Of a DNA stretch of 64,000 nucleotides, positions 34,460 through 43,336 are shown piece by piece. Source of the DNA: an uncultured Porphyromonas sp. (GTDB taxonomy: Bacteria > Bacteroidota > Bacteroidia > Bacteroidales > Porphyromonadaceae); contig NZ_UQJH01000004.1 of NCBI RefSeq assembly GCF_900541275.1, positions 62,001 to 126,000 of the forward strand. Reading direction: 5' to 3'. Both the position numbers and the translations under genes were made by a program. Within the stretch, counting starts at the first letter, position 1. Each line of letters starts with the position of its first letter. The notes under the pieces were generated by a model. The model worked only from the letters and a program-made list of their open reading frames with translations, did no database searches and was not told the origin of the DNA.

Positions 34460-36196
34460 ATGAGATCATTTCACCTCTCTGTCGTGCGCAGCCTTGTCTT
34501 GGCTGTGACGCTGCTTGTGACGCTGCCCGGTCAGGCAGTCGTCCATGAGACCCCCAAGCCGGTCAAGAATGTCATCCTCTGCATCTCCGACGGGACCTCC
34601 CTCGCCACCCTCTCGCTAGCACGCTGGTACCAGCGCCTCACGGATGCGGAGAAGCAAAACCTCCTCATCGACCCCTATCTCTGCGGGACCATCCTCACCT
34701 ACTGCTCCGACTCGCCCATCGGCGACTCCGCCCCCACCACCAGCACCTATATGAATGGTGTGCCGGGCATTGCCGGTCAGGTGAGCACCTATCCTGTCCT
34801 CCACGGTGAGGCGGACCTCCTCCCCTACGACTCGCTGTGGCAGAGACGCCCCCTCGTGCCGCTCTGGCAGGCACTCCGTATGGAGCAGGGGCGTAAGACC
34901 GGCATCGTGGTGACATGTGAGTTTCCCCACGCCACCCCCGCCGACTGCACCTCCTCCTCATACAGGAGGAGCAAGTACTCGTGGATCGTCCCCCAGATGG
35001 TGCACAATCAGATCGACGTCCTCTACGGTGGCGGGGCCTCCCTCATAAAGCCGGAGTACCGCAAGTACCTCGAGGAGCGTGGCTGGAGCGTCTTCACAGA
35101 CCCGGGCAAGGCGGCGCTTGACTATCAGGGCGAGAGAGTATGGGGACTCTTTGCTCCGATGGACATGCCCTTTGACATCGACCGGGACCCCGCCGTGATG
35201 CCCTCGCTGGAGGAGATGACAAAGAGTGCCCTCCGGATCTTGGACACGAATAACGACAAGGGCTTCGTGCTGATGATCGAGGGATCCAAGGTGGACTGGG
35301 CAGCCCATGCCAATGACCCTGTCGGCATGGCGACCGAGTTCCTCGGCTTTGATCGTGCAGTCAAGGCTGCGATCGACTTTGCAAAGAAGGATGGCAACAC
35401 AGTCGTCCTGATGACCGCCGACCACGGCAATAGCGGCATCTCCCTCGGGACCGACAACCTCGGTCACACGTACGCAGAGACACCTGCATCCAAGCTCTTC
35501 GGTCCCATCACGGACATCAAGCTCACCGCCACCGGCCTTGCCGAGCGCCTGATCGCCTCCCCGGAGGAGGATATTGAGCAGATCTGGGAGGAGGTGACCA
35601 CTCGCGAGCTCCCCGCAGACCAGCTGCCGATCGTCCGCGCACTCCGCCGGTACGAGGTGGACAGCCGTAGTGCAGCCACCCAGCCGGCTGAGGTGAGGAA
35701 GAAGGTACAGCTCTCCGACTACCTCTCCGCCGACCTCATCGACCACCTCAAGTCGCTCTACGCCTCCTCGCTCGCCGGCTACATCTGCCGCGCCTACACC
35801 GATATGACCTACATCGTCTTCACCACCCACGGGCATACCGGTGAGGAGGTCTTCCTCGGCTGCTACCACCCCGACTTTGAGAAGCGTCTCATCGGCTTCA
35901 ATACCAACCTCCAGCTCCACGACTACCTCCGCACGCTGACGGCGATGCCACAGACGATGAAGGAGCTGTCGGATAAGTACTTCGCACCCCATACGGAGGT
36001 CTTTGCGGGGTGCAAGATGACCCTCAAGGGCGACCGCGCCGAGGATATGGTGCTGACGGTGAAGAAGGGCGGTCACACCTACGTGATCCCCGCCTTCTCG
36101 ACCCTCTACACCGTGGATGGCAAGCAGAGGGAGCTGCCCATTGCCACAGTCTACAACGACGAGAACAAGACCCTCTATCTCCCCCGCACGCTCTGA
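34460..36196 (+). CDS. Secreted alkaline phosphatase
   Basis: The 578-residue protein starts at MRSFHLSVVRSL with a Sec signal cleaved near GQAVVHE. The alkaline phosphatase core has NVILCISDGTSLATL (metal aspartate), SPIGDSAPTTSTYMNG with the phosphorylated serine, FVLMIEGSKVDWAAHAND and VVLMTADHGNSG. A second half from about residue 400 contains TTHGHTGEEVFLG, the last metal histidine region. It releases phosphate from monoesters in the periplasm or at the surface. The frame stays open 73 codons upstream but that part lacks a signal and precedes the promoter. A terminator follows. Confidence 0.92.
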   Translation: MRSFHLSVVRSLVLAVTLLVTLPGQAVVHETPKPVKNVILCISDGTSLATLSLARWYQRLTDAEKQNLLIDPYLCGTILTYCSDSPIGDSAPTTSTYMNGVPGIAGQVSTYPVLHGEADLLPYDSLWQRRPLVPLWQALRMEQGRKTGIVVTCEFPHATPADCTSSSYRRSKYSWIVPQMVHNQIDVLYGGGASLIKPEYRKYLEERGWSVFTDPGKAALDYQGERVWGLFAPMDMPFDIDRDPAVMPSLEEMTKSALRILDTNNDKGFVLMIEGSKVDWAAHANDPVGMATEFLGFDRAVKAAIDFAKKDGNTVVLMTADHGNSGISLGTDNLGHTYAETPASKLFGPITDIKLTATGLAERLIASPEEDIEQIWEEVTTRELPADQLPIVRALRRYEVDSRSAATQPAEVRKKVQLSDYLSADLIDHLKSLYASSLAGYICRAYTDMTYIVFTTHGHTGEEVFLGCYHPDFEKRLIGFNTNLQLHDYLRTLTAMPQTMKELSDKYFAPHTEVFAGCKMTLKGDRAEDMVLTVKKGGHTYVIPAFSTLYTVDGKQRELPIATVYNDENKTLYLPRTL

Positions 36197-36218
36197 CGAG
36201 AGGAGGAGGAGAAACGGT

Positions 36219-36258
36219 AAAGCGTCCCGGGTGCTACGGCTACTCGGGACGCTTTCTT
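36219..36258 (+). terminator. Terminator after alkaline phosphatase
   Basis: AAAGCGTCCCGGG pairs with CTCGGGACGCTTT (36243-36255), followed by CTTTG; 22 bases after the stop. Confidence 0.8.
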
Positions 36259-36363
36259 TGACCCTGAGCCACCGGCACACCGGGTCTCGTACGGCAACGT
36301 AGCGGAGAGATGGCAGGGTATTTGCGGTGTTCTTGGTAGATTTGAGTGTAAGAAAGAGACAAT

Positions 36364-37104
36364 ATGGAGGAAAATAGCATAGACGACAAGGCTTCGGCAA
36401 AGCAGTATCTGCAGATGACGATCGGCGGAATGGGCAATCTGAGTGCCAATCCGTCCATCCTCGTGATGCTGCTGATCCCCAAGAGCGAGACGGGCAAGCC
36501 GATCCGAGAGGTGACCGAGCAGCTATTCCCCGTCCCCCTTCAGCCACCGCTGGGACAGCTTTACTTCCCTCGTCTGGTAAGTACACTGCACCGAGGACCC
36601 GAGCCTGAGAGCCTATTCAGGTCATACCTTGTCTCCTCCGGTACGAGCCTGCTCTCCCTCAAGGTCACCTCGGAGGGGGATCACCTCACCACGATGGTGA
36701 CGCTGAGGGATCGGGAGGGACTGACGAAGAGCTTCTCCGTCCCTATGGTGGATGCGCTGATCCACGCAGTCTTGCATGGGGTGCCGATCTATGTGGACCG
36801 AGACATCCTGCTGAGCATTGGCTCGCAGGTATCCTTCCACTTCATTTCCGACCCGACAGAGACGCCGACGATCCGGCCGGAGCGGGTGATGCCCCCCTAC
36901 GAGAGGATCACCGACTTTATCCGCTCCGGGAGTAAGCCCGAGGAGATGGACGAGGAGATGAGGAAAAATGTGCAGGTGATGCTCCCTCGACAGTGGGAGG
37001 AGCTGGGAGAGATCGCCGTAGAGACAGAGAATTATGAGTGGGCCTCCTATCTGCAAGAGCTGGAGAGCACTCATCCATCCGATACGATGACAGGCCATGA
37101 GTGA
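36364..37104 (+). CDS. Diverged bifunctional-nuclease (BFN/DUF151)-like protein with UVR-like C-terminus, paralogue 1
   Basis: This 246-residue protein has no signal peptide. Residues about 85-165 follow the BFN pattern: FRSYLVSSGTSLLSLKV, then VMVTLRD-type strands and the diagnostic PMVDALIHAVLHGVPIYVDRDIL, which matches the family's DAIALALRLGAPIYV helix-turn. The last 40 residues (RQWEELGEIAVETENYEWASYLQELE) resemble the UVR motif found at the end of Bacteroidetes BFN proteins. The acidic active-site residues of BFN are not clearly kept, so nuclease activity is doubtful. It is followed by a second such gene and an FHA gene, each overlapping by 4-8 bases. A -7 box TAGATTTG lies at 36337-36344. 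Homology is inferred by eye. Confidence 0.65.
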   Translation: MEENSIDDKASAKQYLQMTIGGMGNLSANPSILVMLLIPKSETGKPIREVTEQLFPVPLQPPLGQLYFPRLVSTLHRGPEPESLFRSYLVSSGTSLLSLKVTSEGDHLTTMVTLRDREGLTKSFSVPMVDALIHAVLHGVPIYVDRDILLSIGSQVSFHFISDPTETPTIRPERVMPPYERITDFIRSGSKPEEMDEEMRKNVQVMLPRQWEELGEIAVETENYEWASYLQELESTHPSDTMTGHE

Positions 37105-37777
37105 GAGCAGCACAAAGATCGTACAGATAGCCTTCAGCGGGCTGGAGATGGGACGGGTGCCCGGCAGCGAGTCGGACTTGCGTCTGGTGCTTAAGACTGT
37201 GGAGGAGGGTCCCCGGCGGGAGTATTTACTGCCGGTACCCCCCTCGCTTGACTCGGAGTGTACCGGCATCATCCGTCTCTACCTGTCGGGCAAGGACCAG
37301 ATACGGAGCGCTGACTCCTTTTTCCGTAATATACAGGATGCTGTGGGCTGCCACGTCAGCCGCATAGTGATCCGGGGCGACGGGGAGGGAGGTCAGCCAC
37401 GTGCGGAGGTAAAGGCGGTGACTGAGGAGGGCGACATCTCCTTTGACGTGCAGGTGTCCGAGGGGGTACTCCACGCAACGTTCAATAGCCTGCCCTTACT
37501 GATCGAGGAGCAGCTCCTTAGCCCCTCTCACCGGCACAATGAGGAGGAGTGGGAGGGGACGATGCGTCGGCTCTCCCCGGAGGCTGAGTATGAGCTTCTC
37601 AGCCATCACCTAAGACAGGGACGGATGCCGGAGGACTATGAGGCTGATCGGTTAGTCGCCTCCTTTGACACGATCAGCAAGGCGCATGCGGGAGACCTGC
37701 TGCATCAGGCGATAGAGGCGGAGCAGTACGAGTGGGCCGAGTGGATTAGTAATTACTTAGAGAGAGAAGAGCCATGA
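37097..37777 (+). CDS. Diverged bifunctional-nuclease (BFN/DUF151)-like protein with UVR-like C-terminus, paralogue 2
   Basis: The 226-residue protein matches the layout of its upstream neighbour. It opens TKIVQIAFSGLEMGRVPGSESDLRL, has VGCHVSRIVIRGD and a two-strand segment AEVKAVTEEGDISFDVQVSEG, followed by HATFNSLPLLIEEQLL in place of the BFN helix. The tail (HAGDLLHQAIEAEQYEWAEWISNYLE) is again UVR-like. It overlaps the gene before it by eight bases and the FHA gene after it by four. The central motif is more degraded than in paralogue 1. Function unknown; perhaps a non-catalytic partner. Confidence 0.6.
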   Translation: MSESSTKIVQIAFSGLEMGRVPGSESDLRLVLKTVEEGPRREYLLPVPPSLDSECTGIIRLYLSGKDQIRSADSFFRNIQDAVGCHVSRIVIRGDGEGGQPRAEVKAVTEEGDISFDVQVSEGVLHATFNSLPLLIEEQLLSPSHRHNEEEWEGTMRRLSPEAEYELLSHHLRQGRMPEDYEADRLVASFDTISKAHAGDLLHQAIEAEQYEWAEWISNYLEREEP

Positions 37778-38283
37778 AAGCGAAGTGTCCTTACTGTAGT
37801 AGAGAGATCAATGTCACCTGCCCTGCCCCCACCATGAAGGACGGGGTACGGGAGGTCTGCCCCCTCTGCCGTCACCCATTCCTTGTCTTCCGCAGCGAGA
37901 CCCATCGGCTCATGCAGCAGACTCCGGAGATGCTCTCGATCTCGCTCGAGGAGCCCGGCAGCTGCTACATCGAGGTGGTGGACAGTCAGCTCTCCGATGA
38001 GCGAAAGTTTGCCCTTCCCCGTGGCTGTGAGCGCTCCTTTGGGCGCTTCCAGACCGACTCCGACGTCGACCTTCAGCTACCGACGCACGATGCCGACCTC
38101 GATCGGCGCCATGCCATTTTCACTCACGACAAGAGGGGAAACCTGACCGTGCGGGATGCCGGCAGCAGCAAGGGGACCTATGTCAATGGGGAACCGCTGC
38201 AGCCGGGAGAGCGACGCCGCCTGGAGGATGGGGACGTGATCACGATGGGGCACACCTCCGTGATCGTCTCTGCCGGGGAGTGA
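37774..38283 (+). CDS. Zinc-ribbon plus FHA-domain protein
   Basis: The 169-residue protein begins with a zinc ribbon (KCPYCSREINV and VCPLCRHPFLV, two CxxC pairs at about residues 5-8 and 29-32). The C-terminal FHA domain, residues about 75-168, has the phosphothreonine-binding landmarks SFGRFQTDSDVDLQL, DLDRRHAIF, and DAGSSKGTYVNGEPL. FHA domains bind phosphothreonine peptides. It is the last gene of a coupled operon with the two BFN-like proteins, which suggests a shared regulatory or nucleic-acid-related role. No kinase is encoded nearby. Confidence 0.88.
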   Translation: MKAKCPYCSREINVTCPAPTMKDGVREVCPLCRHPFLVFRSETHRLMQQTPEMLSISLEEPGSCYIEVVDSQLSDERKFALPRGCERSFGRFQTDSDVDLQLPTHDADLDRRHAIFTHDKRGNLTVRDAGSSKGTYVNGEPLQPGERRRLEDGDVITMGHTSVIVSAGE

Positions 38284-38313
38284 TGGGCGACGCTCCGCTT
38301 GACGGAATTTAGG

Positions 38314-38321
38314 TACCTTTG
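38314..38321 (+). promoter_or_regulatory. Promoter -7 box for mannose-1-phosphate guanylyltransferase
   Basis: TACCTTTG, 53 bases before the ATG; no consensus -33 element. Confidence 0.5.
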
Positions 38322-38374
38322 TGCCACTCAAAGAGGTGGACGAACTTCCTCTAATACTATAAGCTTCTTCCCTT

Positions 38375-39493
38375 ATGGTCCTTGACCCTACACATCATCA
38401 GTACTGTGTGATCCTTGCCGGTGGCACCGGCAGCCGTTTTTGGCCCTACAGCCGGGAGAGTCACCCGAAGCAATTCATCGACTTCCTCGACACCGGCAAG
38501 AGCCTCCTCCAGCTATCCTACCATAGATACCTCAAGCACTTCGCCAAGGAGCGCCTCTTCGTGGTGAGCAACGTGGACTACCGCACCCAGCTGAGTGAGC
38601 AGTTGCCGGAGCTGCCGGAGGAGTGCCTCCTCCTCGAGCCGACCCACCGCAATACCGCACCGGCGATCGCCTACGCCGTCCGCCACATCTACGCCCTCGA
38701 CCCCGAGGCGGTGGTGACCATAGCACCATGTGACCACTTAATCGTCGCCCCGGAGGAGTTTGTCGAGCTGGTGGCTGATGGCTGCCGTCTGGCAGAGAAG
38801 GCGGGCGAGATCGTCACCATAGGCATCCGCCCCACCTACCCCGAGACCAATTACGGATACATCCAGGCGGTCAGCCGTGACGAGAAGCAGACTGAGGGAA
38901 CCGGAGCTCAGCCGTATGAGGTGAAGACCTTTACCGAGAAGCCTAATGCCGAGATGGCTCAGGTGCTGATGGACAGCGGGGAGTTTTTCTGGAATTCGGG
39001 CCTCTTCATCGCCCGCGCCGACACCTTCATCACCGAGCTCAAGACTCACCTCCCGGAGCTGACCGAGAGACTCTATGCTCGCGATGAGGTGTGGGGGACG
39101 ACTGAGGAGGAGAGCTTCGTAAGTGCCGTCCTGCCCTACAGCCCCAATATCTCCTTTGACTACGCTGTGATGGAGAAGGCTGAGCATGTCACGATGCTGC
39201 TCTCCGACGCCGGGTGGGTCGACCTCGGCACCTGGTCGGCGATCCACTCGATGGCGGACAAGGATGAGCAGGGCAATGCGGTACTGGGGAAGGGCACAAA
39301 GATCTGCAACTCCTGCCGCAATACCCTCGTCGTCTCCGAGGATCCCAACCGACTGATCGCTCTCGAGGGAATGGAGGATGTCGTGGTGATCGACCATAAG
39401 GATGTGCTGCTGGTCTGCAAGATCAATGATCTCGACAAGATCAAGCAGCTAATATTTGATGCAGGGAGCATAGACCGGAAGTTTGTCGAGTGA
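38375..39493 (+). CDS. manC: Mannose-1-phosphate guanylyltransferase
   Basis: The 372-residue nucleotidyltransferase has the signature GGTGSRFWPYSRESHPKQF at residue 16, which binds GTP, then LLEPTHRNTAPAIAYAV, NYGYIQAV, FTEKPNAEMAQ and FFWNSGLF. It makes GDP-mannose from GTP and mannose-1-phosphate for surface polysaccharide and glycan building. It lacks the C-terminal isomerase (cupin) domain of bifunctional ManC enzymes. Its stop overlaps the GTG start of radC. Confidence 0.92.
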   Translation: MVLDPTHHQYCVILAGGTGSRFWPYSRESHPKQFIDFLDTGKSLLQLSYHRYLKHFAKERLFVVSNVDYRTQLSEQLPELPEECLLLEPTHRNTAPAIAYAVRHIYALDPEAVVTIAPCDHLIVAPEEFVELVADGCRLAEKAGEIVTIGIRPTYPETNYGYIQAVSRDEKQTEGTGAQPYEVKTFTEKPNAEMAQVLMDSGEFFWNSGLFIARADTFITELKTHLPELTERLYARDEVWGTTEEESFVSAVLPYSPNISFDYAVMEKAEHVTMLLSDAGWVDLGTWSAIHSMADKDEQGNAVLGKGTKICNSCRNTLVVSEDPNRLIALEGMEDVVVIDHKDVLLVCKINDLDKIKQLIFDAGSIDRKFVE

Positions 39494-40368
39494 GTAAGGC
39501 GACAGACAAGAAGAAGAGCCAAGAGGGCAAGTCGGGGATCCACGGGATACCTCTCGAGGATCGTCCCCGAGAGAGGGGCTTGAGGGATGGCGTGCGCGAG
39601 CTCTCTGACGCTGAGCTCCTGGCGATACTGATCCGCGGAGGGACCAGTAAGCAAAGCGCAATAGAGCTGGCGAAGTCGCTCTTAGCCGAGTACCTCGGTC
39701 ACCTCGACCTCCTCTACAAAGACTTTATAGACAATATATACCCCTCCATCCATGGTATGGGCGACGTGAAGTTAGTCACGATCGCCGCCGCCATGGAGCT
39801 GGGTATGCGCGCCACCAGAGGTCTCTGCGACCCCAAGTATGGCACGGATATGTCGCAGGCGAGCAACAGCCTCAAGATCTACGACTACATGGCTGACCGG
39901 CTGACCGGTCTCTCGGAGGAGCAGATGTGGCTCCTCTGCTTCAATAGTCAGAATATGGTGGTCCACAGCAATCGGATCCTTAGCCGAAGCGAGTTGCTCG
40001 GTGATGACGAGGTGCGGATCGAGCGAAAGCAGCGAGCCGAGACCGACAGCCGAGCTGTGGCTGAGGAGGAGACAAGGCTGAGGCTCACCACGCCTATCCG
40101 CCGGGTGATCTCTGCCGGTGGGTATCAGGAGACCTCTGCCGATGTGCGGGTGATCCTCCGAGAGGCACTGCGTCACCGGTCGCTCGGTATCGCCGTGGTC
40201 CACAATCACCCGGGAGGGTCGCTCACCCCAAGCACCGACGACGACAGCTTCACTTGGCGGCTCTACGAGGCGTGCCGCGTGGTGGGCGTGACGCTGCTTG
40301 ACCACCTCATCTACACCGACAGAGGCTACTACAGCTACTTCGATCACAACCGGCTGACGGGCAGGTAG
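39490..40368 (+). CDS. radC: RadC-family JAB/MPN-domain protein with a central insert
   Basis: The 292-residue protein starts at a GTG overlapping the preceding stop. An N-terminal helix-hairpin-helix region (IPLEDRPRERGLRDGVRELSDAELLAILI, near residue 18-46) precedes the JAB1/MPN domain with AVVHNHPGGSLTPSTDDDSF, the JAMM metal motif. Between the two, residues about 165-195 (EVRIERKQRAETDSRAVAEEET) form a charged insert that many RadC proteins lack. RadC was once linked to repair; the actual role is uncertain, perhaps proteolytic or recombination-associated. Confidence 0.88.
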   Translation: MSKATDKKKSQEGKSGIHGIPLEDRPRERGLRDGVRELSDAELLAILIRGGTSKQSAIELAKSLLAEYLGHLDLLYKDFIDNIYPSIHGMGDVKLVTIAAAMELGMRATRGLCDPKYGTDMSQASNSLKIYDYMADRLTGLSEEQMWLLCFNSQNMVVHSNRILSRSELLGDDEVRIERKQRAETDSRAVAEEETRLRLTTPIRRVISAGGYQETSADVRVILREALRHRSLGIAVVHNHPGGSLTPSTDDDSFTWRLYEACRVVGVTLLDHLIYTDRGYYSYFDHNRLTGR

Positions 40369-40413
40369 CCGGTCTCTCTCGACCTTTGCAATCAGGTTGC
40401 GAGAAAGGACTCC

Positions 40414-40421
40414 TACCTTTG
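40414..40421 (+). promoter_or_regulatory. Promoter -7 box for the metal P-type ATPase
   Basis: TACCTTTG, 31 bases before the ATG at 40452. Confidence 0.5.
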
Positions 40422-40451
40422 CATCATAAGTAACAGTTATGAGTACCTATT

Positions 40452-42323
40452 ATGAATAAAAAATTAGCACGCATTATCGCTGCCGCCCTACTCCTAGCGG
40501 TGTCCATTGTCATTGAGCACAATGTGGCTCTGCCTCTCTGGCAGCTGCTCCTCATCTACCTCGTCCCCTACCTCATCGTTGGGTACGACACGCTGTGGGA
40601 GGCAGCGGAGGGAATAGCGGAGGGGGAGCTGCTGGACGAGGACTTCCTGATGAGCATCGCCACTCTCGGCGCACTGGGGATAGGCTTCCTGCCGGGGGCT
40701 GAGAGCCAGTTCCCCGAGGCGGTCTTCGTGATGCTCTTCTTCCAGCTCGGGGAGCTCTTCGAGGAGTATGCCGAGGGACGCAGCCGTCGGGCGATCTCCC
40801 ACCTGATGGAGATCCGCCCCGACACCACTCACATCCGCCGAGGGGGAGAGGTGGTGGAGGTCCCCTCGGAGGAGGTCTCCGTCGGCGACACCATGGTGAT
40901 ACGACCGGGAGAGCGGGTGCCCCTCGACGGCATCGTCACCGAGGGGCGCTCCAGTCTCAATACCGTCGCCCTCACCGGTGAGAGCGTTCCGCGGGGGGTC
41001 ACCGTGGAGGATGAGGTCCTCTCGGGATGCGTCAATATCTCGGGGCTGCTTGAGGCACGCGTGACGAAGAGCTTCGGCGACTCCACCGCCTCGCGGATCA
41101 TCAAGCTGGTGGAGAAGTCCGCCGAGCACAAGTCCCGGAGCGAGACCTTCATCACCCGCTTCGCACGTGTCTACACCCCGATCGTCGTGGGTGTGGCGGT
41201 GCTGCTGGCCATCATTCCGCCCCTCCTCTCGGGCGACTTCAGTGGTCACTTCGCCACCTGGCTCTACCGCGCCCTCACCTTCCTCGTCGTCTCCTGCCCC
41301 TGCGCACTGGTGATTTCCATTCCGCTCACCTTCTTCGCCGGTATCGGTGGCGCCTCGAGGGAGGGGATATTGATAAAAGGGGCCAACTACATTGATCGGC
41401 TTGCCAAGACCGGCATCGTCGTGCTGGATAAGACCGGCACGCTGACGAAGGGGGTCTTCGAGGTGAATGCGGTCCACCCCGTGGCGCAGGATGAGCGTCA
41501 CCTACTTCACCTCGCCGCCCACGTGGAGCGCTTCTCCACCCACCCCATCGCCGCGTCACTCCGCGAGGCCTACCCCGGGGAGCAGGACGACTGTAGCGTA
41601 GAGCAGATCGAGGAGATCGCCGGTGAGGGCGTCACGGCGGTGGTGAATGGACAAAAGGTGGCGGTCGGCAACAGCACCCTCATGGAGCGCATCGGAGCCG
41701 AGTGGCACCCCTGCGACCACGTCGGGACGATTGTCCACATCGCCATCGATGGCGTCTACGCCGGACACATCGTCGTCTCGGACGCTATCAAGCCCGACGC
41801 CCGTGAGGCGATGGACGCACTGCGTCAGGCGGGGATCAGCCGCAGCGTGATGCTGACCGGCGACCACCGAGACGTGGCTGCCCATATCGCTGAGGAGACC
41901 GGCGTGACGGCATTTCACGCTGAGCTCCTCCCTGAGGATAAGGTAAAGAGACTGGAGGAGGAGCTGAATGCAGCCGAGGGGATGGTCGCCTTCGTCGGGG
42001 ATGGGATCAATGATGCGCCCGCCCTCGCACGAGCCGACATCGGGATCGCCATGGGCGGTCTCGGCTCCGATGCCGCCATCGAGGCGGCAGACGTAGTGCT
42101 GATGGACGACAAGCCCTCCAAGATCGCCCTCGCCATCCGTATCTCTCGCCGGATCCTCCGTATCGCCCGAGAGAATGCTATCTTCGCCATCGGGGTGAAG
42201 CTACTGGTGCTCCTCCTCGCCGCCCTCGGCCTCGCCACGATGGGCATGGCGGTCTTCGCCGATGTCGGCGTGATGGTCCTCGCGATCCTCAACGCCATGC
42301 GCGCCCTCCGCACCCCGAGATAA
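40452..42323 (+). CDS. Heavy-metal P1B-type ATPase (Zn/Cd/Co exporter type, no N-terminal HMA domain)
   Basis: The 623-residue membrane protein has the P1B landmarks in order: two N-terminal membrane segments, actuator ALTGESVPRGV, the metal-site helix SCPCALVIS, phosphorylation site VLDKTGTLTKG, the His-Pro of FSTHPIAAS, and VGDGINDAPALARADIG, ending with two more segments. The CPC motif with the ZntA/CadA-like ending suggests Zn, Cd, Pb or Co rather than copper. The usual N-terminal heavy-metal-binding domain is absent; the protein begins directly with a hydrophobic helix. No metal-responsive regulator gene is adjacent. Confidence 0.9.
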   Translation: MNKKLARIIAAALLLAVSIVIEHNVALPLWQLLLIYLVPYLIVGYDTLWEAAEGIAEGELLDEDFLMSIATLGALGIGFLPGAESQFPEAVFVMLFFQLGELFEEYAEGRSRRAISHLMEIRPDTTHIRRGGEVVEVPSEEVSVGDTMVIRPGERVPLDGIVTEGRSSLNTVALTGESVPRGVTVEDEVLSGCVNISGLLEARVTKSFGDSTASRIIKLVEKSAEHKSRSETFITRFARVYTPIVVGVAVLLAIIPPLLSGDFSGHFATWLYRALTFLVVSCPCALVISIPLTFFAGIGGASREGILIKGANYIDRLAKTGIVVLDKTGTLTKGVFEVNAVHPVAQDERHLLHLAAHVERFSTHPIAASLREAYPGEQDDCSVEQIEEIAGEGVTAVVNGQKVAVGNSTLMERIGAEWHPCDHVGTIVHIAIDGVYAGHIVVSDAIKPDAREAMDALRQAGISRSVMLTGDHRDVAAHIAEETGVTAFHAELLPEDKVKRLEEELNAAEGMVAFVGDGINDAPALARADIGIAMGGLGSDAAIEAADVVLMDDKPSKIALAIRISRRILRIARENAIFAIGVKLLVLLLAALGLATMGMAVFADVGVMVLAILNAMRALRTPR

Positions 42324-42418
42324 CAGGAGGCGTACCTCTTCGCTGACCTGATCAGCAGGCGCGTCTGCTTCACGTTGACCACAAGACAAAGGGTTAGCAG
42401 CCCCCTCCACTGATACCG

Positions 42419-42455
42419 AAAGGATCCTCGGCAGAGCAGTCTGTCGGGGATCCTT
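42419..42455 (+). terminator. Terminator-like hairpin after the P-type ATPase
   Basis: A long stem pairs AAGGATCC at 42420 with GGATCCTT ending at 42455, with inner TCGGCAGA/TCTGTCGG. It is followed by GTTTC, a weak T run. Nothing else is seen in 42324-42569. Confidence 0.6.
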
Positions 42456-42569
42456 GTTTCAGGGAAAGGACTGGAGTTATACCACCCCCTCCTACCCTCC
42501 TTGTCTCTTATCTGCACTTATTACCCATTACACGCAACTCTTGTAAAAGTTCATCCCAGGGCGACAGGC

Positions 42570-42806
42570 TCACTCAAGCATTGCCTGCACGATCCCGATC
42601 ATAAAGGCGACAAAAACTATGACTCCAAGGACTCCGAGGATAAGCATGAAGATGCAGCTACAGCCACCCTCGACGATATTGCCTGTCAGGATCTCCTTGG
42701 CGCTACCGAAGAGACCCGAGAAATAGCCACCAATAATCCGAAATATCAGTACAACGAAACAAATGATCGCTACAAAGATGATGATGCCGATAATCAAGTG
42801 CTCCAT
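42570..42806 (-). CDS. Small membrane protein, two predicted membrane segments
   Basis: The 78-residue product has a hydrophobic helix at residues 4-27 (LIIGIIIFVAIICFVVLIF), a polar loop with two cysteines in GGCSC, and a second helix at about 51-72 (IFMLILGVLGVIVFVAFMI). I do not recognise a family. A promoter with a TATCTTTG -7 box (42904-42897) and TTG (42928-42926) lies upstream, which supports that this is a real gene. It is convergent with the P-type ATPase gene. Confidence 0.65.
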   Translation of the reverse strand: MEHLIIGIIIFVAIICFVVLIFRIIGGYFSGLFGSAKEILTGNIVEGGCSCIFMLILGVLGVIVFVAFMIGIVQAMLE

Positions 42807-42896
42807 GATCAGAAAGAGTTATCCACAGTTTAAGGTCCTCGTTACGACTGCGCCCTCAGACCCCGACTTGCCCCTGTTGACGCTTCGGTGAACTAA

Positions 42897-42928
42897 CAAA
42901 GATAGACTAATATCAGTCCCCTTCGCAA
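42897..42928 (-). promoter_or_regulatory. Promoter of the small membrane protein
   Basis: Minus-strand TTG at 42928-42926 and TATCTTTG at 42904-42897 with a 21-base gap. The sequence just beyond the -7 box (CTAATATCAGT at 42906-42916) resembles half of the palindromic repeat unit. Confidence 0.55.
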
Positions 42929-42984
42929 TCCAAAGCTACACAATAAACTTGTCACCATTAAAAAACCTGCACACAGGGGCAGGG

Positions 42985-43226
42985 GTGACGCATTTGAGCA
43001 TTAGGGTAATCATAAACCAGGGTGTGCTCATCCGTGAGGCAACCGAAGGGTGCTCGCTCCTTAGGCATCGGTCATCCGCAAAGCGGTGACCGATGTGCCG
43101 AGACCCGCCCCAACACCCTCGACCCCTGGGGGGGTCGTGTATCTTACTTAAGATCATCTTTCCCCTGGGGCATCGGCACTTTGCGCCTCGACCGATGCCC
43201 GTTCCATAGGCCTCCTTGCGGATGCC
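42985..43226. repeat. Solo copy of the GC-rich hairpin element (copy A)
   Basis: This stretch aligns with the elements at 56312-56582 and 61497-62300. It holds a hairpin at 43066-43095 whose arms are CATCGGTCA and TGACCGATG, a second at 43171-43197 with arms CATCGG and CCGATG, a shorter CGACCCC/GGGGTCG pair around 43119-43136 and a decayed GGCCTCC/GGATGCC hairpin at 43209-43226. It fills most of the 530-base gap before ftsA, ending 36 bases before the ftsA -7 box. The frames open through it in both directions are not genes. Confidence 0.85.
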
Positions 43227-43261
43227 GGCCGGTTGCTTTTTCTTTTGTCGGGGAGATAAGT

Positions 43262-43269
43262 TACCTTTG
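43262..43269 (+). promoter_or_regulatory. Promoter -7 box for ftsA
   Basis: TACCTTTG, 68 bases before the ftsA ATG. Confidence 0.5.
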
Positions 43270-43336
43270 TGGGAAGGGGGAGAGGGTGGACCGATCCACC
43301 CGATACTGAGACACGTACACTATCCGGACTTACTTC

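Noticed and set aside
34958..36586. 542-residue minus-strand frame opposite the alkaline phosphatase gene
   Set aside because: Antisense to a gene with intact catalytic motifs; no promoter and no domain.
38352..38364. Possible degenerate palindrome CTAATACTATAAG before manC
   Set aside because: Core bases CCGA are missing and it is a single partial match.
42906..42916. Possible further copy of the 16-bp palindrome (CTAATATCAGT)
   Set aside because: Only one half matches and no second unit lies 22 bases away; may be chance within the promoter region.
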